NCBI RefSeq assembly: GCF_902362185.1
Contig: NC_044496.1
Coordinates: 51,420,636 to 51,484,635, forward strand
DNA: 64,000 nucleotides
Origin: Chanos chanos
Lineage: Eukaryota > Chordata > Actinopteri > Gonorynchiformes > Chanidae
Reading direction: 5' to 3'
The notes beneath the pieces are model-generated. The model worked only from the letters and a program-made list of their open reading frames with translations, was not told the origin of the DNA and made no database searches. The position numbers and the translations under genes are program-made. This document shows, in pieces, positions 1-12,022 of the stretch (the first letter of the stretch is position 1; every line of letters begins with the position of its first letter).

Positions 1-1695
1 TTGTGATAGTTACTGCAGTAAACAAATATTTACACTTCGACGTCGCTGGAGTTCACATTTGGAAGTATGAAAGTATGTCAGTTCACGACTTCTACACTTT
101 GAAATACTTTTGCCTCTTGTCTGAGAGATAAACTAATCCAGACATTGCTTTTGTCCTGTCTCCTGACAGACTGAAAAAGAATATGGAAGACCCAACAATA
201 ATAGGAAATGGGCCCTTTGTCATTAAAAAACAAAGACTTCTTTGGTCATTTAGAACAGACACATATAACGCCATTGTACACTGTTAATGGCACTGTAAAT
301 CTGTAGACGTGATTGCATTTTAGGTGATGACCAAGTAAAACGGCGCGTTTGATTAGAAGTCCATAAATAAGAGGTAAAAGTGCAGATGGTGATTGGGAAA
401 TGAAGCATGTGAGATGCTGTTATGTGCATATCTTAGCAGTGTCATAGGCCCATATACAATACAGAGGATCAGGCTGCTCTTTAAGTGGTCAGCCAGTATC
501 ATTAAATCTTCATGCTTCAGATATGTAAGGGGAAATATCCTGGATGGTAAAATATCTGAAGGTAGCGCAAAAACAAACAAATTAAATAACTTTGCTGGCT
601 ATTCTCTACGTTATGATGCTGTGCTATAACACCATTACCAACCACTTGTAATTATTAAATGGGTTATGTATCTTATTACATGCCTATAATGTTTGTTACA
701 TTGTTCTCCATCTGCAGCTCTCTAGCTGGTTTAACAGGTAATGAGTGATACAGCTCATCTATGCTCAAGAGAAAACAATAGGGAAAAATATTCTGAAAAT
801 GTGAACAGGCCAAAATATCAGTTAATGAAACTTGAATTTCAAAATAATAGAAACAGATTTTAGAAAGAATGATGTCTGCCCAGTTATTTTGAAAGCACAT
901 AATCTTAAAAAAAAAAAATATGGAGATATGATAAATATGCTTTATATATTTAATAAATGTCATTTATATGTGGACCCGAGTTCTAATGTAGCAATTCAAT
1001 GTTGCACTAGTGCTAAGTGTCTGTATAGTAGAATGTCAGTGTTGGATGTCTAAATGCTGCCAGCAGAATTGTTGTATGTGTATACTGAAGGTAATACTGC
1101 ACATATAAGGGCAGGAAATTCTGTGCTGGGCGTTATTCCTTTGGATACAGAGCACTGGATGATCCATTTAACGAAGATTGGATGACATAAAAAGAGAAGA
1201 CAAAGCATCTAAGAACCAAACACACTACAACATGCCCTTGTGAGGAGACAAGTGCTCAAGAATTTTGTGGAGAGACTTGTCTTATTGGGTTTGTTATCAA
1301 GTGGTGACATGCTTCAAAAGGAATGCATGTGTTGAAATGGACCCCATGTAGAAGTGAGCATACGGATCTCATTAACCTTATTACAACTGCCTCTTGAGCT
1401 CTCGTTTCATGTCTCTCTGTTCTCTGAAGTCTAACCATAAAATGTTGGAAAACTGCGAAAACCTAATTGTAGGCCACACAAGTAATTAGCTCACCGGCCC
1501 ATTCCAGTTAACGTAACCAAGGCCTTAAGGTATACACCTCACTTACACCTTTGATACGAGATTTTCTTCAGCTGCAGAAATTTGAATTTTTTTTTTCTTC
1601 CCTTGAACTCTCCCTTTAAGTTTTTGAACAGAGACACTAAAAATGATTTGCATTAAAATGGCACCAGTAACCAAAGGAAGGAGGGGTACACTTAC
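1..1695 (-). other. First coding intron of the pdlim7-like gene
   Basis: On the minus strand this stretch lies directly downstream of the splice donor at 1695-1694. I looked for the second PDZ exon (the family pattern TPGGKAAQ followed by GDWVLSIDG) and saw nothing like it, so that exon should lie left of the window. The stretch is AT-rich and the short open frames in it have no recognisable homology. I see no gene or structured repeat here. Confidence 0.6.
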
Positions 1696-1794
1696 CCTGG
1701 ACACAGTTAAGGGCATGCTGAAGTCCTTGCCCCCCTGAAGCCTGAACCCCCAGGGAGCTGGTCCGTTGAGTGTGATACAGTATATATTCATGGC
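1696..1794 (-). CDS. pdlim7: PDLIM7-like (Enigma family) first PDZ exon, gene partial
   Basis: This is the first coding exon of a PDZ-LIM scaffold protein; such proteins tether kinases and other partners to actin and the Z-disc. It encodes 32 residues beginning [20 protein letters not shown]. The PWGFRL stretch is the carboxylate-binding loop of the PDZ domain, and [13 protein letters not shown] follows as in PDLIM7, PDLIM5 and LDB3. The exon ends in phase 0 at a GT donor (1695-1694), where the family splices between SR and the TPGGKAAQ segment. A pyrimidine-rich acceptor ending in AG (1796-1795) lies three bases before the ATG at 1791, so at least one upstream exon exists. Only this exon is in the window. 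PDLIM7 is preferred over LDB3 and PDLIM5 because the neighbours are the 5q35 set, and because PDLIM5 reads SS where this reads SR. The paralogue assignment is less certain than the family. Confidence 0.82.
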
Positions 1795-4700
1795 CTAATG
1801 GAGAGGAAAGAGAGAAGGGGAATTTGTTATCATATTGGAATAAGAGACACAACTCCCTGATGAGATTAAAACAAAAACACTGCATTGTGATTACCGGGGG
1901 TGAGACACAGTTCCGACATAGCACTGATGTCTCATATCTCGTTTCCAACTCAACAGTTCAAGAAAAAAAAAAAAAAAAAACTTTGACATAATCCTGCAGC
2001 AAAGCGGGTTTTCAGAAAAACTGGATGCAACCTAATTGCTGAATGCGCTAAATATTTAATAATTGTACAGTTTAAACACTTTCTATAACTGTACCTACAG
2101 TTACGTACAGATGTAAGCAGTGGAAATAACAGTCTCAAATACAAGTATGTAGTTATTGTGCCGATGGTCAACACATTGAAAGCTTTGTAACAGATCAGAT
2201 AAGTAAATATTCATAATAAACATAAGGATGTAATTTCCAGAAAGTTCCACATCTGAACCAAATTATCCATAACGTTAGGAGAGAATTAAGAGTCCCAAAT
2301 TATTACATCACCATGCTAAAGACATTTAGAATGCAAAAGCCCAAATGGCAGTATGACAAAAAAATCTTAAGCCATTTAAGGAGCCAAGGGCAAGCCGAGT
2401 CCCAAGAGCACAGCATTTGCCCCGTCCAAAATGACTTACAAACGCGCTGGCTTCAAACCTGCATAAGATGGCACTCAATATTTGACACAGCATACCTGTT
2501 ACACAGTGGTGCAAACATACCTTGTCCTGAGGGCCAAACCCGTAACCCAAACCTTCAGAAAACCAAATGGAAAGCTGGCGCAAAGAGGGAGTCTGACTTT
2601 CTCACTAGTGGCAACCCCCCCCCACCCCACACACACACACACCCACACCCCCCACTCCCCCCGCCCCCCCGTGACACGGCTGAGCTCTCTACGTCTCTCT
2701 ACACTCCACAGGCTATATAAGGAATGTAAAACTACACCAAACTATTTCAGCCCTACACCCACATGAGTCACAGAGAGGGGGGAAAGAGAGGGAGTGATGG
2801 AGAGAAAACATCAACTACCCAGATTTTCTGGCTCAGACGTCCACATTAAAAAGCAATAATTAGTCATAGAGAAAAACTCAGAAGTAGGACCGTGGAAGCG
2901 AGTGAACATTCCATTCCGTGTGTACAGCTTATTTATTCTTTTTTTTGGTTTGTTTGTTTTTTTTTGTTAGTTTTGTTTTTTGAGAAACATTATGAAACTG
3001 GCCACCAAAGGATATGAAAGATTGATGATGGGTCCTTTTTTAGCCTTTTCTTGTGGCCAAGTTAAAGACCTCATCTGTCTATTTAAAACGTTACTGTTCC
3101 CAGTACGTGATTTTTCCCCTCCTATACTATTCACTTAATTGAGTCATCAAACGCAAATCCCTTTTCCTTGTACTTACCATGAGCTCAGTTTTTATTTTAC
3201 AAACTATTTTTTCTCACCAGCTAAAGCTCAATCACATGTATATGGATCTGACAACTATTGACCCCTGTCAATCATCACATTCTCAGCTAGGGTTAACGTA
3301 AAACATTTCTACAAAACAATTTGCTGAGAAACAAATAATTAAAACTATTTGCTGTGAAACAGAAGTAGCCAAGGCAAAGCCCTAACATCTTAAACTAGCC
3401 CCTTGGAGACTGCAGAATGACAGAATTGATACGATTAAAGATTCCTTTTTACCAAGACCAACCAAGTTAACTCGCCTTCCTGTACATACTCAAGATATAC
3501 TGATGTCCTCTCTCAACCGTAACAATTAATCTCCAGGGAACAACCTCAAATTTTACGTAAGCCTCACGTCAGTGGTTACAATTCCCCGGGTAAACTCTGA
3601 AGAACACAATATCTTGACATAACTGTAAACTGGGATGAAGCAGCTCCTCAATTCCACGAAAAATACTAGTCATCTGTGTGTAGATGAATTATCATGATCA
3701 GATCGGACACGTTAAGGTTACACAAGCAATTAGATGCAACTACAATCGTTGTGTCGAAATACGAACAAAACTTAGAAGAGAGACATCATAAAACGCTATG
3801 GAAACAATAACCAAACACAGCTAAGATTGTTCATTACGAAGACATAGAAAAACATAGCAAACCATTCATTAACAAACAGAGAATCAACCCTGTGTTAGAA
3901 AAACTGATTGGGCATCGACTGAAAACAGGAGCCATTGGGCGGTGAAAAAATGTTAAGCGTGTGAACCCGGTGAGACAGTTTGATTGAGAGACCGCGGCCC
4001 ACGAGCTCTTTCACACTCACTAAAATAAGAATATGCTGCAAGTGGACCTCGCAATATGACAGTCGATGTTCATACTGTCAACATACAGTAGTAATGTCCG
4101 AATACATCAAACATTTGCCTTGAATTACAAGCAACTTTGATGAAAGTTTCACTTCAGTGAAGTTTGGACTCTCAAACCAGCCAGTTAAAACAAAAATACA
4201 AAACCCAGAGAGAAGATCCAAAATAAGAATGTAAGCGGTAGTAATATTTTTGAGGTGCTCTCGATCTGATGGACAAAGGTTGGGTGACATTTTAGCAAGC
4301 AAGCTACATAAACTGCAAGATAGAGAACAGGGGGTTTTAAAGTAAGCCACTACGTTTACATCCAACCAAACTCTCCATCGTAGACCCAGCAAACCTTGGT
4401 GATATTTGTAATTACCTCGTGCGTCTCTTTGTGTCCTCCAGACATCGCGAATACCTTTTATTGGTTAGATGGGAACACGAACCACTAACAAACCGACTCT
4501 AGCCTCAGACTTCCTTGACTCTGGCGTCAAGGCTCCAGTGACCCTTCCCGCAGCAGCAACAGTACATTCTCTTGGATTTCTTTTAGTAGAACCGTGATAG
4601 AACGTCATAGAGTCACGTGGCATATCCGGAGCAGTGTAGCAGAAAGACTCACCTGAGTAATAAATTACGCTAGATTAAGTCCTCATGGATACAGTGATAT

Positions 4701-5767
4701 GAAGATTAATTCGGTGAAACCCTTGATACAAATTACTCATATTGTTATTTTGAGGAAACATGATTAACTTCCGCTATTAGAAGTAGGCGCAGTATAGACC
4801 GTTATTAATTGTTTGAATGTTTTTAATTCTTTAATCACGAGTAACTATTTATTTTGTCACAGTGTTGAATTAATGAACTCTTGTGTGATATACATTTTGT
4901 CTTTCATCTATTAGCCCAAAGACCAGAGTACAAAGTCACATCTTTGTTCCCTTCAAATCCTGGAGATCGATACACATCCTCCCATGTCCATTTTTAAAAA
5001 TCACTCTTTCTCGGTATCAGAAACATCATAATTAGTTAACAATTATTTAACAAATTGTTAAAAGCGGTAAGCAAGAGGATCCTTCAGAGACAAACCTTTT
5101 AACTGTGCAAATAAATGTACCGGTCAGATGCACCCAAACTGCCGAATAAATGATGTCCGACAGAAACAGTTTGTGAACAAGGTTTGAAATGTCTCATAGT
5201 AGTGGACTAATAGTTAGGAACAGTAATGGCCTTAAATTTGTGGTGGCTTGGGTATCCCTGACATTTAAATTGATTGAAATTTTTTATTCAATGAATTTGT
5301 TAAATTTGCTAATGCTACCTTTGGTGCTGTGATTAGTCTGGTTACTACACCGAATTTATTACCTCAGATCACTATATAGTTTGAGCAAGTCGTCTGATAC
5401 ACTGTATCCAGTATCGGTAAATCACAATACAACTGAGAGACGATGCACACTTCTCACTTCTGCCAATAGATGGCGACACACTGTTACAAAAAGTCCTCAT
5501 TACATTGTTTCGTTGCACTGTGTTTCTGTGACTTTTAGATGTCAGCGGCACATTCAGTTTTCTAAAAACAAACCAACAAAAAAGCCAGAATCTATTTCGT
5601 AAGTTATGTCTCGGATATGAAAATATTAAAAAGCTTAATGTTCTACAACTTAAACTAGTAGTAAAATAATCTAAAACTTTTGACCTCTGAGACCAAACAG
5701 CTGGAGCAAAAATCTTACTAACTTTACTTTGGTGTTGGAAGCAGGTGCCAGTGCTACTAGGTTGAAA
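1795..5767. other. Intergenic / 5' region between pdlim7-like and cltb
   Basis: This holds the unmapped 5' exon(s) and promoter of the minus-strand pdlim7-like gene and the promoter side of plus-strand cltb. Visible are a C/CA-rich low-complexity tract near 2617-2672, a T-rich tract near 2938-2983 and a possible minus-strand 5' exon near 4416-4445 (separate entry). Apart from that I see no convincing coding exon. The 104-codon minus frame at 4078-4392 matches no family I know. Confidence 0.5.
4416..4445 (-). other. Candidate upstream exon of the pdlim7-like gene
   Basis: On the minus strand an ATG opens ten codons (MSGGHKETHE) that end exactly at a GTAATT donor (4415). The donor is in phase 0, the same phase as the acceptor at 1795, so splicing would join it in frame through one Ala codon to the MNIYC start. 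It may equally be untranslated leader or chance. No transcript evidence is available. Confidence 0.25.
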
Positions 5768-8700
5768 ATGGCTGACGACTTCGGTTTCTCGACTTTTGAC
5801 AACGGGGTACATGGGGTTGAAGAAGACCCAGCAGCTGCGTTTCTAGCTCAACAAGAAAGTGAAATAGCGGTGATTGAGAATGATGACGATGGTTTCGGGA
5901 CCCTGGAGGAAGCAGAACAGCCACCCCAAGAATCGCAGTCATCTCCCCCTCAGTCACATCCCGGTGGGTTTGCTTATTTAGCTAAGCTAGCCAGCTAGCT
6001 ATCCATAGTCATTGACAACGCAGTAACGATGTATTGTAACCTCTACATGACCTCTCATACATGGAGTGTGTTATGTTTAAGTCATAACCTTTTTTTAAAT
6101 TATTATTATTGTTGCTGTTGTTTAAATTACACTCAGTAACAGCACTTCAGCATGTTGATTGCTAATAACTCGTTAGCAAGCTATTACCTGGATCAGCTTC
6201 TAACCATATCATCCTACACGAAGTCAAGAGTGATGGGTGGCTTTACGTTTGCTAATGTTCAGTTGTTTACCACTTCATTTCAGTTGTTTTGTTCATTTAA
6301 TTTGTTTTTCTTAAAACAGTTGCGTTTCTAAATACCCGTATTTTGATGTTCTACAGAATGTAGTGTAGATTGCGCTTCCCTTTAGAAACAGGTTTGACCT
6401 GTTGATACAATGAATTGAATCTTGAAACTGTCATTCCAAACGCAGTGATATTGCCACATAACCAGATGTGTTTATCTTTGGTCTTTTGCCGTTCTTCTCA
6501 GCGCATTGGAGTAAATGGGCTCCCCGATAGAAATACGGAGTTGAGACATTAACTAATTTCACAGTACATTGAAACGTCATCTTCAAAGATGTAATTTGTG
6601 ATGTCAAGCGAAATTTCCAGTAATAGATAGAGAGATATATTTTTTTACTCAACGCTACATATGATCTTTTAGGGTAGTGGGATACAAAGCAAGATACTTA
6701 GGGTCCTTTTGAGCAAAAACTTCAAGTCACTCTTTTTCCATGTGTTTCCTAATAGGCTGCAGTACTAACCAGACTGGAGTTTTCACATTCTTGTGATATC
6801 TGCATTCTTTTAGAGATCTTAGTAACTTTGCTGGCTCTATAAAGAGAGTATTTCCTGTGAGGTGTTCTAAATTATTGTGTTCTCAGTCCTAGAGACAGAC
6901 GCATTTGAAGAAGAACCTGCAGCAACAGTAAATGGAGACATGTTTGAGGTAAGAATCACTTTTATTTTCCTAGAAAGTGAATTATTCTCTTCCGTATGAG
7001 GATATGGCTGTTAACTGTTATTGGTGTATTTGTTTTGTTCGTCTTCCTTTTACAAATGGACAAAAGGTATAGATTCCAAATTTTACTTACTTTTTGTGAC
7101 TGTTTACCTCTAGACTGCCAATGGCACCACTGACAGCTATTCAGCTATTGCCCAAGTTGACCAGCAGAGACAGGAGCCAGAAAGCCTTCGCAAATGGAGG
7201 GAGGAGCAGAGGGCCCGTCTGGAAGCTTTAGGTACTAAGATGTTTGACCAGTTCCATGTTGCCGTTGTTTAAAATATGTGAATGCCACACAGTAAAGGGT
7301 GAGGTTATTGTTAAGCTATTTATGCTGCGTTCTGTTGGACAGATCAGCATTATGGCTCCTTCCTTGATTGAAGTTCATCGAATTACATGGGGGGACATAT
7401 ATGTTTAATTATTTTGTATTCTTCATTTTAGACAGTTGATTGTATTTCTCCTTCATCAAGCCTCTTTCGTAACATTACGTTTAATTAGAGATTTCATTTC
7501 ACTAGGATTTGTTTGACCTGCGTTTTATTCACAGATGAATGTGTTTAATCTCTTTTGTCCAGTGACAACATTTACATGGGCGTTTTGTTTGTCCTTAGAT
7601 TCGGCTTCCAAAGCGGCAGAGGCTGAATGGAAAGAAAAGGCCAAGAAGGAGCTAGAAGACTGGCACTTGCATCAGAATGAGCAGATGGAGAAGAATAAAG
7701 CGAACAACAGGTTTTTATTTTGATTACAAGTATTTTGACATGTTGGACTGATCACAAACCCTTTTGCCAGATTTTGTAGTTCTCTGTCTCTTCTGAGGAT
7801 ACACAATGAAACTAAAGTTTGTGATTGAATTTCACTTATCATAGCTCTCAGCAACTAACACATGAAGTATTACGACAGTCTAAGTATTTATTTATTTATT
7901 TTTAAGTATGAGCTACCCTCACACAATATATATACGTTTATTTTGAAAAGAGTGTTGAGCAATGCTATGGAGGTACTTATTTTTGCCTTCTAATGTGAGC
8001 CTTTTTCCATACCTTTCAACAGACTCTGTCCAAGTCTTGCACGGTATAAGTTTGCAACTATGAATCTGTTATTCCTCTGATGCTCCATGCACACAGAGAA
8101 GACTGCTTTTAAACTACCAAATCACACATATTTAATGTCTGCCTAGTCGAGAAACATAATCTGATTGAGGATTTGATTTAAAATTAGATCCTTCCTCAGA
8201 TTTGATAGCTTCCTTTCTCCTTTCCCTCTCACTGAAGTGAGTTCCTCAGTTTGTTTTCAGAACACATTTGTAACCTGTTAAAAATTTCCCCCACCTGTTT
8301 AGTGAAGCACAGCATTAGATACACCAGAACTTACAAACTTTCATTTGTCTAACTAATTTACATCTTAACAAATTAATCTTGCCTCTGACCTCTGTAACTT
8401 AATCCTGGTTCAACCAAAGCTGAATTTGGTTAGCTACCTGGCTGTAGGGAAGTTTTCTGTTATGCTGTTGTAATGGTATAACAACATTTAATCACTTTTC
8501 CCCTAATCAGTCTCAAATCAATTTCCTTCTTGTTCAGTCTTCTTGGTGTCATGAGTTTTACGTGACTTAATGCACTTCTAACACCTACTTATGTGTGTTA
8601 CTTGTGTGACACTGACTGTTTTTCTTCTCTCTCTCTCTTTCTCTCCTTCACTCCTTTTTTCTCCTTTCCTTCCTTTGCTGTCTTGGCTACTTGCCGTAAA

Positions 8701-9269
8701 GGATTGCTGATAAGGCTTTCTACAAACAACCTCACTCTGATGTGATAGGCTTTGTGTATGTTTACCTTAATATGTTCACTGCTCTGTCCTGCCTGATATC
8801 ACAGACATGTGATATCATTGTAAACACATAGTTCCGCATTCTTTGAGCATGGGTGTTACAAGCTTAAAAAAAAAAAACAGTTTTCATCACTTTGTGTGAA
8901 ACAAGTCATTTTTAAGGTACCTCTGGAACCTTATATTCCCATTAAACAAAGAGGAGAATAATGCATTTCCATATGCTTTTGAAATGAAGTGCTGCTCGTT
9001 GCATATCATGGCTCACTTGGGCATGGCACGTCTGTGATGCGCTTTGTGACGTCCTGACCCTATGACCTTACGACTAAGCTCTTCCTGTTTTTTGTAGGGC
9101 GTCAGAGGAGGCCTTCCTGAAGGAATGTGATGACAATAGCCCCGGATCTGAGTGGGAAAAAGTGGCAAGGCTCTGTGATTTCAACCCAAAAACAAGCCGC
9201 CAGACAAAGGATGTCTCTCGAATGCGCTCTGTGCTTATATCTCTTAAACAGACACCCTTGGTTCGCTAA
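5768..9269 (+). CDS. cltb: Clathrin light chain B
   Basis: Clathrin light chain binds the heavy-chain hub and tunes coat assembly on vesicles. Coding exons are 5768-5963, 6887-6948, 7114-7231, 7599-7710, optional 8702-8755 and 9098-9269; phases agree throughout. The product is 219 residues, or 237 with the optional exon; human CLTB is 211 or 229. MADDFGF at the N terminus and TVNGDMF in exon 2 point to CLTB rather than CLTA. The near-invariant light-chain block containing AAAFLAQQESEIA is in exon 1. The acidic coiled-coil heavy-chain binding region spans exons 3-4 (EPESLRKWREEQ, AEWKEKAKKELEDW). The C terminus has EWEKVARLCDFNP and SRMRSVLISLKQTPLVR. The first ATG after the upstream stops was chosen; it lies in AAAATGGC. 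The gene converges on higd2a. Confidence 0.95.
8702..8755 (+). CDS. cltb: cltb alternative 18-residue exon
   Basis: A 54-nt cassette (IADKAFYKQPHSDVIGFV) flanked by AAAG and a GTATGTTT donor corresponds to the CLTB insert that mammals include mainly in neurons (IADKAFYQQPDADIIGYV). It starts and ends in phase 2, so skipping it keeps the frame: exon 4 then joins 9098 through a restored Arg codon. The acceptor follows a long C/T-rich tract (about 8622-8695), but the last nine bases before the AG are purine-containing, which fits a weak, regulated site. The second 12-residue insert known from CLTA was not seen. Confidence 0.85.
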
Positions 9270-10332
9270 AATTGAGGTCCCTTTTTTGTCCAAGCTTTTC
9301 TCTCTTTCCTTCTTGCACTTTATATTAGCAGTGAAGTGTACACTAATTGGTAATATTTAAAGGTTATAGAGGGCATTCGATATATTGAAGCTCCTGATCT
9401 ATTTAGACTCTGCCCTGGTGTTTCTGCCTTGTCAAAAGATTTTCTGCCTTCCATTCGTACGTCTTCATATTTGCCAAATTTTTATAAGGAAAAATTTTGT
9501 CCACAGCCCTAATCATGTCAAGGATTCAATCCAATGTTTATGTATGTCTGTTTAATGTAACTGTTACACACACACACACACCATGAAAGTTGAAATGGCC
9601 TAAGAGCCTGTGAGAGACCATACAAAAAGAAAGTTCCTAATCTTAAGCCTTAACACTCTTGGACCCATCTGTTACATGTAACCAAGACTAACAGTAGCAT
9701 AAGATGTAATAAGATGCCACTCACAATACAGTATGTTTCTGTGCCCATCCATTGCAAATAATGCCTCACAGTCAGGTCTCAAGAATACTGAAATGTTTTA
9801 AAACTCTGTGTCAGCATATTTTCATGGGGTCATGTAAAGTAGATCCACAGCTGGCTACTTGCAGAATAGTTTTGTTTCTCTTTTGAAGCCTAAGGTGTCT
9901 TGTGTGCTAATTTTCCTTGATTTGAAGATTATGTTTACTCAGAACTATAGCAGTTACCATGTGCAAATTTAGTTTCATTTGACTGAGTTCGTATTTTATC
10001 GTTCACGTTTCCCCAGTGAAGAGTGGCTGACTGTTTTGGAGTTTTCAATATGTTACTGATGACCTGTTACATGCTTACACATAACTTAAAGCCTTGCGGA
10101 AATGTAACTTTGACCACTGTTACAAGCTGTTGATTTTAACTAGTTTATTTGCACAATATAATCTGAATGTCTCTTGACTGCCAAAGATTCCATTGAAATT
10201 TTCTAATGTCTGTTTCATCTGGAGTGCCGTCACTTGAAATTGCTAACATATTTTTATGCCGATACATCTCTTACTGCAAAGTGTGCTCTTCCTGAAGTTG
10301 TGCAAGACATTGTTACATTTCATAAACTTCTC

Positions 10333-10338
10333 AATAAA
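10333..10338 (+). terminator. cltb: Poly(A) signal candidate for cltb
   Basis: Canonical AATAAA about 1.06 kb after the cltb stop, the only strong plus-strand signal seen before higd2a. It would give a 3' UTR of about 1.1 kb. Confidence 0.5.
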
Positions 10339-10696
10339 ACGGCTTAACTTTGTTCATGACCAATATCAGGAGGAAACAGTGTTGAATTATTGTTTTAATA
10401 TCTTTAAGGTGGGAGTCCTCAGTCATTGTATACACAACAATGAGCTTGATATATAGCATAGACATGCATTTCAGTATCTGTGGTCAGACATAGTCACCAG
10501 GGAAATTCAAAAGAGAGAAAAAAAAAAAAACAGGCTACAGAACCTCCAAAGGGGTAAAATCAGTTTGTGGAGTCAAATTATAAAAAAAAAAATGACTACA
10601 GGTGTTTCCAAAACACCATGAAACTTATTAAAGCTCTAGAAGAGCACATTGTGTGTGTGACCTCTAAGGATTCAGTGTCTGTCCTTTGAGGTAGCC

Positions 10697-10702
10697 TTTA
10701 TT
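10697..10702 (-). terminator. higd2a: Poly(A) signal candidate for higd2a
   Basis: TTTATT on the plus strand reads AATAAA on the minus strand, about 190 bases beyond the higd2a stop. This fits the short 3' UTR expected for a small housekeeping gene. Confidence 0.6.
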
Positions 10703-10887
10703 ACTCCTTTTAAAAGGAATTAAATTATATCTTAAACAAACAATCGAACTTGCACTGTGCCTTTTAAACATATCATTCAAATAATTCACAGTTCAAATGA
10801 TTACATTTCTGCTGTTGAAAAAGGCTCTCCTCAGAGTGTACAACACCGCATGGTGTCATTTTGTGTTGCCTTCCGCCTCCTCATTCA

Positions 10888-12022
10888 TTACTTAGACTTC
10901 AGTGCTGTGGTGGCAACACCAACTATGATGGCGACAACAGTAAATCCTTGGGCAAAGATACGTGCCCGCATCAGCAACTGAGACTGGCGAGTTTTTCCTT
11001 GTCTGAAGGCACTGAGACCATATATCAAAGCCCCTGCTGTTCCTAAGCAACCTGGAGAGAGACAGATAAAAACAGAGACATACAATTTATTTCATGCTAG
11101 TATTGTTATGAAAACCCAAGCTAAATAAATATAATGAATAAGAGTGGGATGCAGGAAGTTGTTTAGTGCACCTGTTTTCAGTATTATTAATAATTAGTGA
11201 ATTCAAATTTTAGGATGCGTTTTATGATGACCCATTTTTCCCCCTTAAAATAACTTTGTTCTGCAAAAGCCTTTTTTCTTCACCCACAATCTCAGTATAG
11301 CTGGCAAACTGGTCTATACATTATCTGTCTACCCGAGACGGTGCTCGGGGCCATTCCAATATCTAAAGCTCCAGTTAATTACAAACGGTATGTTCCCCAA
11401 ACCGTGTACGGACTCATCACAATGACTTTAAGTTTAGTTATGTAATTCCTAAATTATCATTATTATGTAATAATCCGTGACTGTGTCAACTTTCACCGCG
11501 GCAGATCTTCACAACAAAGCCTAGTTTCAAGTCATGCTCAGTTTCCATATGAAAAACTATATCAAGAGGACAGTGGTCGGTGCAATGTCACTTTTCTGAG
11601 CAGCCAACTAGCTAAGAAGCAGACCAACTTGGCATATACAATTTGGTAAATGGGGGGTGGCACGGATCATACAGTGACATTAACGAAATCGTGTCTTTCA
11701 ATGGGAATTACGAAATAAGGACAATCGGACACGAGTATCAAGAAAACAAGATATGTAATTCCTCAGTCCAAAATTTTGTCACCAATGTATCTCCTCCAAA
11801 CGTAGGCCTAATGAGGTATGCCTTGCGTAACTCACCAATGGGGACGAAAGGGTTTTCCTTTGTTTTCCTTATGAATTTATCCTTGAACCCCTCTTCTTTT
11901 GCTCGTGGCAATGGGGTAAATCCTTCAATGACGGGAGGCTTAGATATGTCAAAGGGAACTGGTCCAGACTGTGGTGTTTTGACGACTTGGTCTCGCTCAA
12001 CTGGAGTTGATGCAGCTGCCAT
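10888..12022 (-). CDS. higd2a: HIG1 domain family member 2A
   Basis: HIGD2A is a small mitochondrial inner-membrane protein that helps assemble cytochrome c oxidase (COX3 module) and respiratory supercomplexes. Two coding exons, 12022-11836 and 11051-10888, join in phase 1 and give 116 residues (human 106). The N-terminal half contains PFDISKPPVIEG and GFKDKFIRKTKENPFVPIG, as in mammals. The second exon carries the HIG1 domain with two hydrophobic segments (LGTAGALIYGLSAF and FTVVAIIVGVATTAL). Between them is the HIGD/Rcf1 signature Q-x3-R-x-R-x3-Q, here QLLMRARIFAQ, complete. The single intron is in the position expected from the mammalian gene. It diverges from faf2, with about 1.6 kb between the two start codons. 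Confidence 0.95.

Larger units (their letters stand above)
9270..10887. other. Convergent 3' region of cltb and higd2a
   Basis: This holds the cltb 3' UTR (plus) and the higd2a 3' UTR (minus). A short CA repeat sits near 9568-9581. Candidate AATAAA signals are at 10333-10338 (plus) and 10697-10702 (minus), about 360 bases apart, so the two transcripts probably end without overlapping. No other gene was seen. Confidence 0.55.

Noticed and set aside
1696-1794. LDB3 or PDLIM5 identity for the PDZ exon
   Set aside because: The exon alone does not exclude LDB3, but the surrounding genes are the 5q35 set that includes PDLIM7; PDLIM5 differs at the SR end of the exon.
2313-2766. Open frames of 94-135 codons on the plus strand
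   Set aside because: They run through the C/CA low-complexity tract at about 2617-2672 and encode Pro/His/Thr runs with no homology.
4078-4392. 104-codon minus-strand open frame with hydrophobic segments
   Set aside because: No known family, no conserved motif and no clear neighbouring exons; AT-rich chance frame more likely.
5372-5812. 146-codon minus-strand open frame over the cltb 5' end
   Set aside because: No recognisable domain; it overlaps the cltb start in antisense and has no supporting splice sites.
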